A stretch of 7,551 nt of DNA from an uncultured Eubacteriales bacterium (lineage in GTDB: Bacteria > Bacillota > Clostridia > Lachnospirales > Anaerotignaceae), in assembly GCA_934552695.1 (NCBI GenBank), contig CAKTER010000071.1:1-7551 (forward strand), written 5' to 3'. Under the pieces are notes generated by a model. That model did not search any database. It was not told the origin of the DNA and saw only the letters and a program-made list of their open reading frames with translations. A program made the translations under genes and the position numbers. Shown piece after piece: positions 1 through 6,181 of this stretch (position 1 is the stretch's first letter; each line of letters opens with the position of its first letter).

Positions 1-72
1 GCCCCGGCAGGCCCGCTTTTTCAAATCGAGCCGGTTTGCCACAGGCATGCCGGGCAGAAAGGAGGGCTTTTT
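1..72 (+). other. metA leader with potential hairpin
   Basis: This is the short stretch before metA. Its first 16 bases are GC-rich and run into a T5 tract at 17-21, which could be the right half of a terminator whose left half lies outside the window. Bases 31-34 can pair with 50-53 and 37-40 with 44-47, giving a hairpin with a three-base loop (ACA) that ends a few bases before the metA ribosome binding site. Bases 1-9 can alternatively pair with 48-55 with one bulge. The reading frame of metA stays open back to base 1, but no better start is seen. I see no convincing promoter and no SAM-riboswitch core. It may be the end of an upstream leader. Confidence 0.3.
58..66 (+). promoter_or_regulatory. 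metA ribosome binding site
   Basis: AAAGGAGGG is a near-perfect Shine-Dalgarno sequence ending six bases before the GTG at 73. It fixes the metA start at that GTG rather than at any in-frame codon further upstream. Confidence 0.85.
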
Positions 73-993
73 GTGCCCATTAAAATTCCCGACCATTTAC
101 CAGCCAAGGAAATTTTGACCGAAGAACGAATCTTTGTAATGGGGGAGGACCGGGCGTTCCATCAGGACATCCGCCCTCTGAAAATTGCAATTTTAAACCT
201 GATGCCGCTGAAGGAAGTAACGGAAGTCCAGCTGCTGCGGCTGTTGGGCAATACGCCCCTGCAACTGGAAATCACCCTGCTGCACCCGGAATCTCACGAC
301 TCCAAAAACACCCCGGCGGAACATTTAAAAAGCTTTTACAAGGTGTTTAGCCAGGTAAAAGACGAAAAGTTTGACGGGATGGTGATTACCGGGGCGCCCA
401 TCGAGGATATCCCCTTTGAGGATGTGGCCTATTGGGAGGAGCTGAAAGAGATTCTCGAGTGGACAAAGTCCAACGTTCATTCCACCCTGCATATTTGCTG
501 GGGGGCCCAGGCGGGGCTTTACTATCACTACGGCATTCCCAAGCACCCTCTGCCCGAGAAAATGTTCGGGGTGTTCCCCCACAAGGTCACCGGCCCCCGG
601 GTGGATTTGATGCGGGGGTTCGACGACGAGTTTTGGGTGCCGCATTCCCGGCATACCGAGGTGCGGCGGGAGGATGTGGAGGGCAATCCCAAGCTGTGGG
701 TTTTGTCGGAATCGGAGGAAAGCGGGCTCTACATTGTGTCCACCCACAAGGGCCGCCGGATTTTTGTGATGGGGCATTCGGAGTATGACCCGGAGACCCT
801 GAAAAACGAGTATGTGCGGGATGTAAACAAGGGCCTGTCCATTCAGCCCCCCCGGCACTATTTCCCCGCAAACGACCCCAGCCGGGAGCCGGTGGTGCGC
901 TGGCGTTCCAGTGCCAACCTGCTGTTTTCCAACTGGCTGAATTACTATCCGTTTCCGGCAGTTGATTCAGCAGATGTTCGGCTTTGGCATTGA
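73..993 (+). CDS. metA: homoserine O-acetyltransferase (MetA family)
   Basis: This enzyme acylates the hydroxyl of L-homoserine, the committed step that brings homoserine into methionine synthesis in the cytoplasm. The 306-residue product is full length for the MetA/HTS family (E. coli about 309). The family's catalytic residues fall at the standard positions: nucleophile Cys142 in HICWGAQAG, and His235 and Glu237 in MGHSEYDPE. Residue 111 is Glu ([12 protein letters not shown]). In this family Glu111 is linked to acetyl-CoA use and Gly111 to succinyl-CoA use, so the product is probably O-acetylhomoserine, despite the common annotation as a succinyltransferase. The start is GTG, chosen for the ribosome binding site six bases upstream and because MPIKIP matches the family's N-terminus. 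No methionine gene is visible beside it. It ends before a convergent bidirectional terminator. Confidence 0.95.
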   Translation: MPIKIPDHLPAKEILTEERIFVMGEDRAFHQDIRPLKIAILNLMPLKEVTEVQLLRLLGNTPLQLEITLLHPESHDSKNTPAEHLKSFYKVFSQVKDEKFDGMVITGAPIEDIPFEDVAYWEELKEILEWTKSNVHSTLHICWGAQAGLYYHYGIPKHPLPEKMFGVFPHKVTGPRVDLMRGFDDEFWVPHSRHTEVRREDVEGNPKLWVLSESEESGLYIVSTHKGRRIFVMGHSEYDPETLKNEYVRDVNKGLSIQPPRHYFPANDPSREPVVRWRSSANLLFSNWLNYYPFPAVDSADVRLWH

Positions 994-1071
994 GCATCAG
1001 CAGGCGCTGGCCCCGGTGGATGACGCAAATGTGTGAGAAAAGGAAGAAACCAAGCGGCCCGGCGGGCAGGG

Positions 1072-1090
1072 CTTTGGACCGTCTCCAAAG
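1072..1090. other. small hairpin in the metA 3' region
   Basis: CTTTGGA and TCCAAAG form a perfect seven-base-pair inverted repeat around a five-base loop (CCGTC). No T run follows on either strand, so it does not look like an intrinsic terminator by itself. It could protect the metA mRNA 3' end or be chance. Confidence 0.35.
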
Positions 1091-1116
1091 GGAAAGAGCT
1101 TTATTGGTATGCATTA

Positions 1117-1146
1117 AAGAGGCGGCGCAATAGCGCCGCCTTTTAT
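1117..1146. terminator. bidirectional intrinsic terminator
   Basis: GGCGGCGC (1121-1128) and GCGCCGCC (1133-1140) form a perfect eight-base-pair GC stem around the loop AATA. On the plus strand it is followed by TTTTATAT, ending metA transcripts. On the minus strand it is followed by TCTTTAAT, ending the binding-protein transcript 52 bases after its stop codon. The A-rich left flank and T-rich right flank extend the stem with weak pairs, as expected for a terminator shared by convergent genes. Confidence 0.9.
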
Positions 1147-1191
1147 ATAACGGGGCGTCCCCCGGAGCGTTTGGCAGAGGAACGGCCGGGC

Positions 1192-2187
1192 TTAGCGGGC
1201 CTGTTCGGCAAAGTCGGTCACAACCATATCCTCGTAGGGAATGCGCTGCTCCAGCTGGCCCCCGGCCTCCAAAATGCTTTGGAAAAAGTCGTAAGCATCG
1301 GGGTTGACCACCGGATCCGGTGCCCAGGTATCCTGCTGCTGATACCGCTCGATGATTTGCGCTAGCGTTTCTGCGTCGGAATCGGGGAACTGGGGCAGTA
1401 CCGCTTCGGCCACCTCCTGCGGGGAATGGCTGGCGACCCACTCCTGTCCCCGGTACACGGCGTTTACGAATTTTTGCACGGTTTCGGGGTTTTTGTCCAA
1501 ATAGCTTTGGGTGGTCATATACACCGTGTAGGGCAGCGGGCCGGTGGCTTCGCCCAGGGAGGCGACGATGTATCCGGCGCCCTGCTGTACCAGCTTGGTG
1601 GCGGTGGGCTCAAACTCCACGGTGTAGTCGCCCACCCCGCCGGTAAAGGCCCCGGCGGTGGACTCGAAGGCGATGTTGGTGGTTACGGTCACGTCGGTTT
1701 GCGGGTTTAGCCCCTGCTGCTGCAAAATATATTCCAGCACCATTTGAGGCATCCCCCCGGCCCGGCCGCCAATGACCTCTTTTCCCACTAAATCCGTCCA
1801 GTGGAAGTCGGGCTCCTCCTGCCGGGAGACCAGAAAGTTTCCCGCCCGCTGAGTCAGCTGGGCAATGGCCACCGCCGGGTTTTCAGCACCCTCGGCCCGG
1901 ACATAAAGCCCGGCCTCCATCCCCAGCAGGGCAAAATCGGCGCCACCGGAAAGCAGGGCAGTCATGGACTTGTCGGCGCCTTGCCCGGCAGAAAGCTCTA
2001 CGTTAAGGCCCTCGTCCTCAAAAAAGCCCAGCTCCAGCGCCACATATTGCGGGGCGTAAAAAATGGAGTGGACCACTTCGTTCAGCCGCACCGGAGTCAG
2101 GGCCGGTTCGGTTTCGGCACAGCCGGTGAGGGCCGTTCCCAGCAGGACGGCGCTTAGCCCGGCGGCCAGCAGTTTGGTTTTGTTCAT
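1192..2187 (-). CDS. NMT1/SsuA-type ABC substrate-binding lipoprotein
   Basis: The 331-residue product is the extracellular ligand-binding part of an ABC importer of the NMT1/SsuA/ThiY-like group, whose known ligands include alkanesulfonates, taurine, nitrate and thiamine pyrimidine precursors. The N-terminus is a lipoprotein signal: Lys3 and Lys5, a hydrophobic stretch and a lipobox L20-T-G-C23. The mature domain begins with the family pattern VRLNEVVHSIFYAPQYVALE, then a GFFEDEGLNVEL strand (54-65), a Ser/Gly-rich binding segment (GQGADKSMTALLSGGADFAL, 68-87) and a hinge motif at GKEVIGGRAGG (135-145). The ligand cannot be read from sequence; sulfonate, pyrimidine or another small molecule are all possible. 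The start ATG has a GGGGAGG site five to six bases upstream. It is divergent from polA and convergent with metA, with its own terminator and no permease or ATPase gene beside it, so it appears monocistronic. Confidence 0.88.
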   Translation of the reverse strand: MNKTKLLAAGLSAVLLGTALTGCAETEPALTPVRLNEVVHSIFYAPQYVALELGFFEDEGLNVELSAGQGADKSMTALLSGGADFALLGMEAGLYVRAEGAENPAVAIAQLTQRAGNFLVSRQEEPDFHWTDLVGKEVIGGRAGGMPQMVLEYILQQQGLNPQTDVTVTTNIAFESTAGAFTGGVGDYTVEFEPTATKLVQQGAGYIVASLGEATGPLPYTVYMTTQSYLDKNPETVQKFVNAVYRGQEWVASHSPQEVAEAVLPQFPDSDAETLAQIIERYQQQDTWAPDPVVNPDAYDFFQSILEAGGQLEQRIPYEDMVVTDFAEQAR

Positions 2188-2193
2188 AGGAAT

Positions 2194-2200
2194 CCTCCCC
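2194..2200 (-). promoter_or_regulatory. ribosome binding site of the NMT1-type gene
   Basis: On the minus strand GGGGAGG precedes the ATG at 2187 by about six bases. This supports the chosen start and the full lipoprotein signal peptide. Confidence 0.75.
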
Positions 2201-2211
2201 CCATCAGATGG
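2201..2211. promoter_or_regulatory. 11-base palindrome next to the SD, possible operator
   Basis: CCATCAGATGG is a perfect inverted repeat with five-base arms around one central base, directly upstream of the ribosome binding site of the minus-strand gene. The one-base centre disfavours an RNA hairpin, so it would act as a DNA site if it acts at all. A regulator here is an inference from symmetry and position only; a short palindrome can also occur by chance. Confidence 0.25.
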
Positions 2212-2282
2212 TCTATCCTATGCGCCGGCGGGAAAAGAGGTGACGGCAGGCAGGATTTTTGGAGGAGGTTGAGGAAGTTTTC

Positions 2283-2320
2283 TTGGCTCTTTGGGAGAGA
2301 CTATGGTATACTTATATATT
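2283..2320 (+). promoter_or_regulatory. putative polA operon promoter(s)
   Basis: Two overlapping sigma-A type pairs are visible: TTGGCT (2283-2288) with an 18-base spacer to TATACT (2307-2312), and TTGGGA (2291-2296) with an 18-base spacer to TATATT (2315-2320). Each -35 matches four of six consensus bases and each -10 five of six. The AT-rich island stands out in GC-rich surroundings and lies 38 bases or more upstream of the preferred polA start. This argues against translation starting at the in-frame TTG at 2259. Confidence 0.55.
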
Positions 2321-2343
2321 AAGGAACGGCTGCGGCCGGACGG

Positions 2344-2349
2344 AAAGGA
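2344..2349 (+). promoter_or_regulatory. polA ribosome binding site
   Basis: AAAGGA lies eight bases before GTG 2358. An in-frame ATG at 2349 overlaps this site and has no properly spaced Shine-Dalgarno sequence of its own, so the GTG is the better start. Confidence 0.6.
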
Positions 2350-2357
2350 TGAGGCCT

Positions 2358-4997
2358 GTGCCGGAAAAAATTTTGCTGCTGGATGGAAATAGCATCGTCA
2401 ACCGGGCGTTTTACGGAATTCCGCTACTCAGCGATGGGCAGGGACGGTTTACCAACGGCGTGTACGGGTTTTTGAATATTTTGTTTAAGGAGCTGGACGA
2501 GGAAAAGCCGGAGTATTTGGCGGTGGCCTTTGATACGAAGGCGCCCACCTTCCGGCACCGGCAGTTTGCGGAGTATAAGGGGACCCGGAAAGGGATGCCG
2601 CCGGAGCTACAGGGCCAGGTACCCTTGCTTAAGCAGGTGCTGGACGCCATGGGCGTAGCCCGGTTCGAGCAGGAGGGCTTTGAGGCCGACGATATTTTGG
2701 GGACGCTTTCGGCCCGGGGGGAAGCAGACGGGCTGTTGCCGGTGGTGGTTTCGGGCGATCGGGATTTGTTGCAGCTGTGCAGCGATACGCTAAAAGTAAA
2801 AATCCCCAAAACGGTGAAAGGCCAGACCACCGAGGAGACGTATTATGCTGCCGACGTGGTGGCCAAATACGGGGTGACGCCCCGGGAGTTTATCGATATG
2901 AAGGCCCTGATGGGGGACGCCAGCGACAACATCCCCGGGGTGCCGGGGATTGGGGAAAAGACCGCCGGAAAGCTGATTGCCTCCTTTCATTCCCTGGAGG
3001 GCTGTTATGAAAATTGGGACAAGGTGACCCCCAAGCGGGCGGCGGAAAACCTAAAGCTCTACCGGGAACAGGCGTTTTTGAGCCGGGATTTGGCAACGAT
3101 TTTCCGGGATATGCCCTTGTCGCTGGATTTGCCGGCCTTGCGGGCCGGGGACTATTTCACTCCGGGGGCGGTGACCTTGTGCCGGGAGCTTGGGTTTAAA
3201 AACCTGTTGGCCCGGTATGCCGAGGCCAAACCGACGGGGCCGGTGTGCCTGCCGGAGGACTATCACCGCAGCACCGACCCGGCGGAGCTGGAACGGCTGA
3301 TGCGGGAGACCCCGCCGGCCGGGGGGCTGGCGCTGCTGCCCTGGGAAGAAAACGGGCAGCTGGTGGGAGCTGCATTTTACGCCCTGGCTTGGGGGGCTTG
3401 GTGGTTGGAAAGCCGGGAGGCCCTGACCCAACTGGCTCCGGAGCTGACAAAGGCAGAGCTGTGGTTTTATGACGCCAAGGCCGGGCTCCACGCCCTGCGG
3501 CGGGCGGGCTGCGAGCCGAAGCAGATTGCCTTTTCGGCAGACCTGGCGGCCTATTTGTTGGATTCGACCCGGGGAGACCTTTCGCTGCCTCGGTTGGCCC
3601 GGGAGTTTTTAGGCCGGGACTTGCCCGAGGAGGAAGAACTGCTGGGCAAGGGCAAAAGCAAAAAGTCCCTTTTGGCCCTGACTCCGGAGGAACGGACGGG
3701 ATATTTGTGCGGGCTGGCTAAGGCCCTGTGGGACATGAAGGCCCCCATAACGGAAAAACTGGCCCGGTATGAGCAGACGGGGCTGTTTCTGGATATGGAG
3801 CTGCCGTTGGTACGGGTGCTGGCCGATATGGAGGACCGGGGGGTACGGATTGACCCGGCGGCCCTCAAGGCCTTTGGCGAAGAGCTGAGCGGCGGCATTG
3901 CCCGGCTTTCGGAAGAGATTTACGCTTTGGCCGGGGAGGAATTTAACATTTTGTCCCCCAAGCAGCTGGGAACGGTGCTGTTTGAAAAGCTGTGCCTGCC
4001 CGGGGGCAAAAAGACCAAAACCGGGTATTCCACGGCGGCGGATGTGCTGGATCGGCTACGGGGAGAGCATCCCCTTGTGGACAAGGTGCTGCAATACCGG
4101 CAGCTGACCAAGCTGAAAAGCACCTATGTGGACGGGCTGCTGGCCGTAATGGACCCGGCGGAGGAAAAGCTGCACTCCACCTTTCATCAAACGGTGACGG
4201 CGACGGGGCGGCTTAGCTCCTCCGAGCCCAACCTGCAAAACATCCCCATCCGGCTGGCCCTGGGCCGGGAGCTGCGGAAGGTGTTCATCCCCTCCCAGCC
4301 CGATTGGGTGTTTTTGGACGGGGATTATTCCCAAATCGAGCTGCGGGTGCTGGCGCACATGGCCGGGGACGAAACCTTGATTGAGGCCTTCCGGCAGGGG
4401 CAGGACATCCACCGGCTGACGGCCTCCCAGGTGTTCGATACGCCCTTCGACCAGGTGACCAGCCTCCAGCGGAGCAACGCCAAGGCCGTAAACTTTGGGA
4501 TTATTTACGGCATTGGGGCCTTCAGCCTGGCCCAGGATATCGGGGTGAGCCGGAAGGAAGCCGAAAGCTATATCGAAAGCTATTTTGCCCGGTATCCCAA
4601 AATTAAAGAATACATGGACAAAACCATTCGGGACGCTTACGAAAACGGGTATGTGACCACCATTTTCCATCGGCGGCGGCCCATGCCCGAGCTGCGGGCC
4701 TCGAATTTTGTGCAGCGCTCCTTTGGGGAACGGGTGGCTATGAATATGCCCATCCAAGGGACGGCGGCGGATATTATGAAGCTGGGGATGCTCCGAACCG
4801 ACCGGGCCCTGCGGGAAAGCGGGCTCCGGGCCCGGTTACTGCTGCAGGTTCACGACGAACTGCTGATAGAGGCGCATCGGGACGACGCTGCAGCGGCGGG
4901 CAAGCTGCTGAAAGAGGCAATGGAGGGGGCGGCAACCCTTTCGGTGCCTATGGTGGTAGACGTCCACACAGGGAAAAACTGGTACGAAACGAAATGA
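2358..4997 (+). CDS. polA: DNA polymerase I, proofreading domain degenerate
   Basis: Family A polymerase for gap filling in repair and for removing RNA primers from Okazaki fragments. From GTG 2358 it has 879 residues, within the usual size. The 5' nuclease domain (about 1-290) is intact: D9 in LLLDGNS, D59, the acidic EADD (109-112), SGDRD (132-136) and the helix-hairpin-helix region GDASDNIPGVPGIGEKTA (186-203). The middle domain (about 295-480) has the 3'-5' exonuclease position but lacks the DxE pair (LALLPWEE instead) and the last catalytic Asp region, so proofreading is predicted absent, as in Taq and many Firmicute enzymes. The polymerase domain has motif A (D656 in DGDYSQIELR), motif B (R705, K709, F713) and motif C (HDE, D833). 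F713 predicts discrimination against dideoxynucleotides. A longer in-frame TTG start at 2259 is disfavoured because the promoter lies inside that extension. It heads a four-gene operon. Confidence 0.96.
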   Translation: MPEKILLLDGNSIVNRAFYGIPLLSDGQGRFTNGVYGFLNILFKELDEEKPEYLAVAFDTKAPTFRHRQFAEYKGTRKGMPPELQGQVPLLKQVLDAMGVARFEQEGFEADDILGTLSARGEADGLLPVVVSGDRDLLQLCSDTLKVKIPKTVKGQTTEETYYAADVVAKYGVTPREFIDMKALMGDASDNIPGVPGIGEKTAGKLIASFHSLEGCYENWDKVTPKRAAENLKLYREQAFLSRDLATIFRDMPLSLDLPALRAGDYFTPGAVTLCRELGFKNLLARYAEAKPTGPVCLPEDYHRSTDPAELERLMRETPPAGGLALLPWEENGQLVGAAFYALAWGAWWLESREALTQLAPELTKAELWFYDAKAGLHALRRAGCEPKQIAFSADLAAYLLDSTRGDLSLPRLAREFLGRDLPEEEELLGKGKSKKSLLALTPEERTGYLCGLAKALWDMKAPITEKLARYEQTGLFLDMELPLVRVLADMEDRGVRIDPAALKAFGEELSGGIARLSEEIYALAGEEFNILSPKQLGTVLFEKLCLPGGKKTKTGYSTAADVLDRLRGEHPLVDKVLQYRQLTKLKSTYVDGLLAVMDPAEEKLHSTFHQTVTATGRLSSSEPNLQNIPIRLALGRELRKVFIPSQPDWVFLDGDYSQIELRVLAHMAGDETLIEAFRQGQDIHRLTASQVFDTPFDQVTSLQRSNAKAVNFGIIYGIGAFSLAQDIGVSRKEAESYIESYFARYPKIKEYMDKTIRDAYENGYVTTIFHRRRPMPELRASNFVQRSFGERVAMNMPIQGTAADIMKLGMLRTDRALRESGLRARLLLQVHDELLIEAHRDDAAAAGKLLKEAMEGAATLSVPMVVDVHTGKNWYETK

Positions 4998-5001
4998 AAA
5001 A

Positions 5002-5007
5002 GAGGGG
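5002..5007 (+). promoter_or_regulatory. coaE ribosome binding site
   Basis: GAGGGG lies six bases before the ATG at 5014, within the 16-base gap after the polA stop codon. This supports independent but co-transcribed translation of coaE. Confidence 0.65.
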
Positions 5008-5013
5008 AAAACC

Positions 5014-5607
5014 ATGAAAGTAATCGGGTTGACCGGGGGAACCGGCAGCGGCAAAAGCGTAATCTCCGGGCTGCTGCAGCAGCGGGGCTCCTATACCATC
5101 GACTGCGATAAAATTGCCCACGATATTATTTTAAAGGGCGGCCCGGCCTACGGGGATATTGTGGAGTACTTTGGCACGGGAATTTTGGACGGAGCCGGGG
5201 AAATCGACCGGAAAAAGCTGGGGGAAGTGGTGTTTGGCGACCCCGAAAAGCTGGCCTACTTAAACCGCTGTACCCATCACCGGGTGCAGGAGGTGGTGCT
5301 GCGGGAAATGGACGCCGCCCGGCGGCAGCCGGATAAATACCGGCGCATTGTGCTGGACGTCCCGCTGTTTTCCGAAGCGGTAGAGGCGATGTGCGACGAG
5401 GTATGGGCGGTATTTGCCCGGGAGGAGGTCCGCATCCATCGGATTATGGAACGGGATGGGATTAGCCGGGAGCTGGCGGAACGGCGGCTGGCCTCCCAGG
5501 AGAAGTTTGAAAGCTATGCCGGGTACGCCCACAGCATTATCGACAACAGCCTGGATTTGGCCTATGTCGAGGAACAGCTGGACGCTTTGTGCCATGAAAA
5601 GCGCTAA
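5014..5607 (+). CDS. coaE: dephospho-CoA kinase
   Basis: Catalyses the last step of coenzyme A synthesis in the cytoplasm, ATP-dependent phosphorylation of the 3' hydroxyl of dephospho-CoA. The 197-residue product is the normal family length. The Walker A loop GGTGSGKS (8-15) follows strand VIGLT. The family's DADxIA motif appears as DCDKIAHD (30-37), so the second position is Cys rather than Ala. DVPLFSEA (115-122) is the family's substrate-site DVPLLFE motif, and the lid helix carries RDGISRELAERRLASQ (147-162). IDNSLDLAYVEEQL (176-189) matches the conserved C-terminal IDNSG region, with Leu for Gly. It follows polA by 16 bases; polA-coaE pairing is common in bacteria. Its 3' end overlaps the next gene by 14 bases. 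Confidence 0.95.
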   Translation: MKVIGLTGGTGSGKSVISGLLQQRGSYTIDCDKIAHDIILKGGPAYGDIVEYFGTGILDGAGEIDRKKLGEVVFGDPEKLAYLNRCTHHRVQEVVLREMDAARRQPDKYRRIVLDVPLFSEAVEAMCDEVWAVFAREEVRIHRIMERDGISRELAERRLASQEKFESYAGYAHSIIDNSLDLAYVEEQLDALCHEKR

Positions 5608-6172
5608 GGGAAAGCGCCCCGGCTGGGTGGGGCCCTTGGTTTTTCTCCTTTGCGTTGTGGTGGCGGGCCTGGGCTTTCGCCTGGTCTGGTTGCCGCATAT
5701 GTACCCCCGGGAGCACCGGGCGGCGGTGGAGCAATGGGCGGCCGAGTACGACCTGCCCCGGTCGCTGGTGTATGCCGTCATTAAAACCGAAAGCGATTTT
5801 GACCCGGAGGCCAATTCGTTAAAGGACGCCCGGGGACTGATGCAGATTTTGCACAGCACCGGCAGCTGGGCGGCAGAAAACTTGGAGCTGGAGGATTATA
5901 CCGAAAGCAGCCTGTACGACGTTGACACCAACATCCGCATCGGCTGCTGGTATTTGGCCCGGCTATATCAGCAGTTTGGCTCGCTTTCGGCAGCGCTGGC
6001 AGCCTATAACGCCGGCGAGGGGAACGTAACCCGGTGGCTGGCCCAGCCGGAGTACAGCGACGACGGGAAAACGCTTAAGGAGATTCCCTATCCCGAAACG
6101 GCAGACTATGTGGAAACGGTTTTGGTGCGGCAGACCATTTACGAAAAACTGTACGAGAGCAAGCTTTGGTAA
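5594..6172 (+). CDS. membrane-anchored lytic transglycosylase (SLT/GH23 type)
   Basis: Cleaves the glycan strands of peptidoglycan between MurNAc and GlcNAc, leaving anhydro-MurNAc ends, on the outer face of the membrane. The 192-residue protein starts with a basic segment (Lys2, Lys5, Lys7, Arg8), then one membrane helix (about 11-32) and the SLT domain. Catalytic Glu66 sits in AVIKTESDFDP, followed by GLMQI (81-85) and AAYNAGEGNVTRWL (136-149), the classic SLT motifs. Its small size, with no LysM or SH3 domain, is typical of clostridial single-domain versions. ATG 5594 is chosen because it places positive residues before the membrane helix; a longer frame opening to 5414 would read through coaE. 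No strong ribosome binding site precedes it, so translation is probably coupled to coaE by the 14-base overlap. No signal peptidase site is obvious, so it is likely retained as a membrane anchor. Confidence 0.92.
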   Translation: MKSAKGKRPGWVGPLVFLLCVVVAGLGFRLVWLPHMYPREHRAAVEQWAAEYDLPRSLVYAVIKTESDFDPEANSLKDARGLMQILHSTGSWAAENLELEDYTESSLYDVDTNIRIGCWYLARLYQQFGSLSAALAAYNAGEGNVTRWLAQPEYSDDGKTLKEIPYPETADYVETVLVRQTIYEKLYESKLW

Positions 6173-6176
6173 GGAG
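6171..6176 (+). promoter_or_regulatory. ribosome binding site within the transglycosylase stop codon
   Basis: AAGGAG overlaps the TAA stop of the transglycosylase gene and lies five bases before ATG 6182. It decides the start of the peptide-binding lipoprotein gene and shows tight operon packing. Confidence 0.8.
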
Positions 6177-6181
6177 TTAGC

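Larger units (their letters stand above)
994..1191. other. convergent intergenic region
   Basis: This gap lies between the ends of metA and of the minus-strand binding-protein gene. It holds two hairpins: a seven-base-pair stem at 1072-1090 without a following T tract, and the strong terminator at 1121-1140. I see no supported gene. Open frames crossing it lack ribosome binding sites and run into the antisense of the neighbouring gene. Confidence 0.6.
2188..2357. other. divergent control region
   Basis: This 170-base region separates the minus-strand binding-protein gene from polA. It carries the binding-protein ribosome binding site (2194-2200 on the minus strand), an adjacent 11-base palindrome, plausible plus-strand promoter hexamers (2283-2320) and the polA ribosome binding site (2344-2349). 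I could not identify a convincing promoter for the minus-strand gene: TAGGAT (minus strand, around 2216-2221) is a possible -10, but its -35 is weak. No TPP-riboswitch core (CTGAGA with its partner) is seen. Confidence 0.5.

Noticed and set aside
1..72. SAM riboswitch before metA
   Set aside because: The 72 bases available contain none of the recognisable SAM-I core elements. A riboswitch further upstream cannot be judged from this window.
587..1441. Minus-strand open frame of 284 codons across the end of metA
   Set aside because: It overlaps most of metA, the terminator and the 3' end of the binding-protein gene, has a low-complexity Pro/Ala/Arg-rich translation and no ribosome binding site. 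GC-rich codon use creates long antisense frames.
2188..2357. Thiamine (TPP) riboswitch before the NMT1-type gene
   Set aside because: I looked for this because ThiY-like proteins are often thiamine-controlled. The paired TPP core motifs are not present on the minus strand.
4056..4757. Minus-strand open frame of 233 codons inside polA
   Set aside because: It lies wholly antisense to the conserved polymerase domain, and its His/Pro/Gly-rich translation matches no family I recognise.
5414..5593. Longer start for the transglycosylase
   Set aside because: The extra 60 residues are an out-of-frame reading of coaE. ATG 5594 gives a normal basic, membrane-helix N-terminus.
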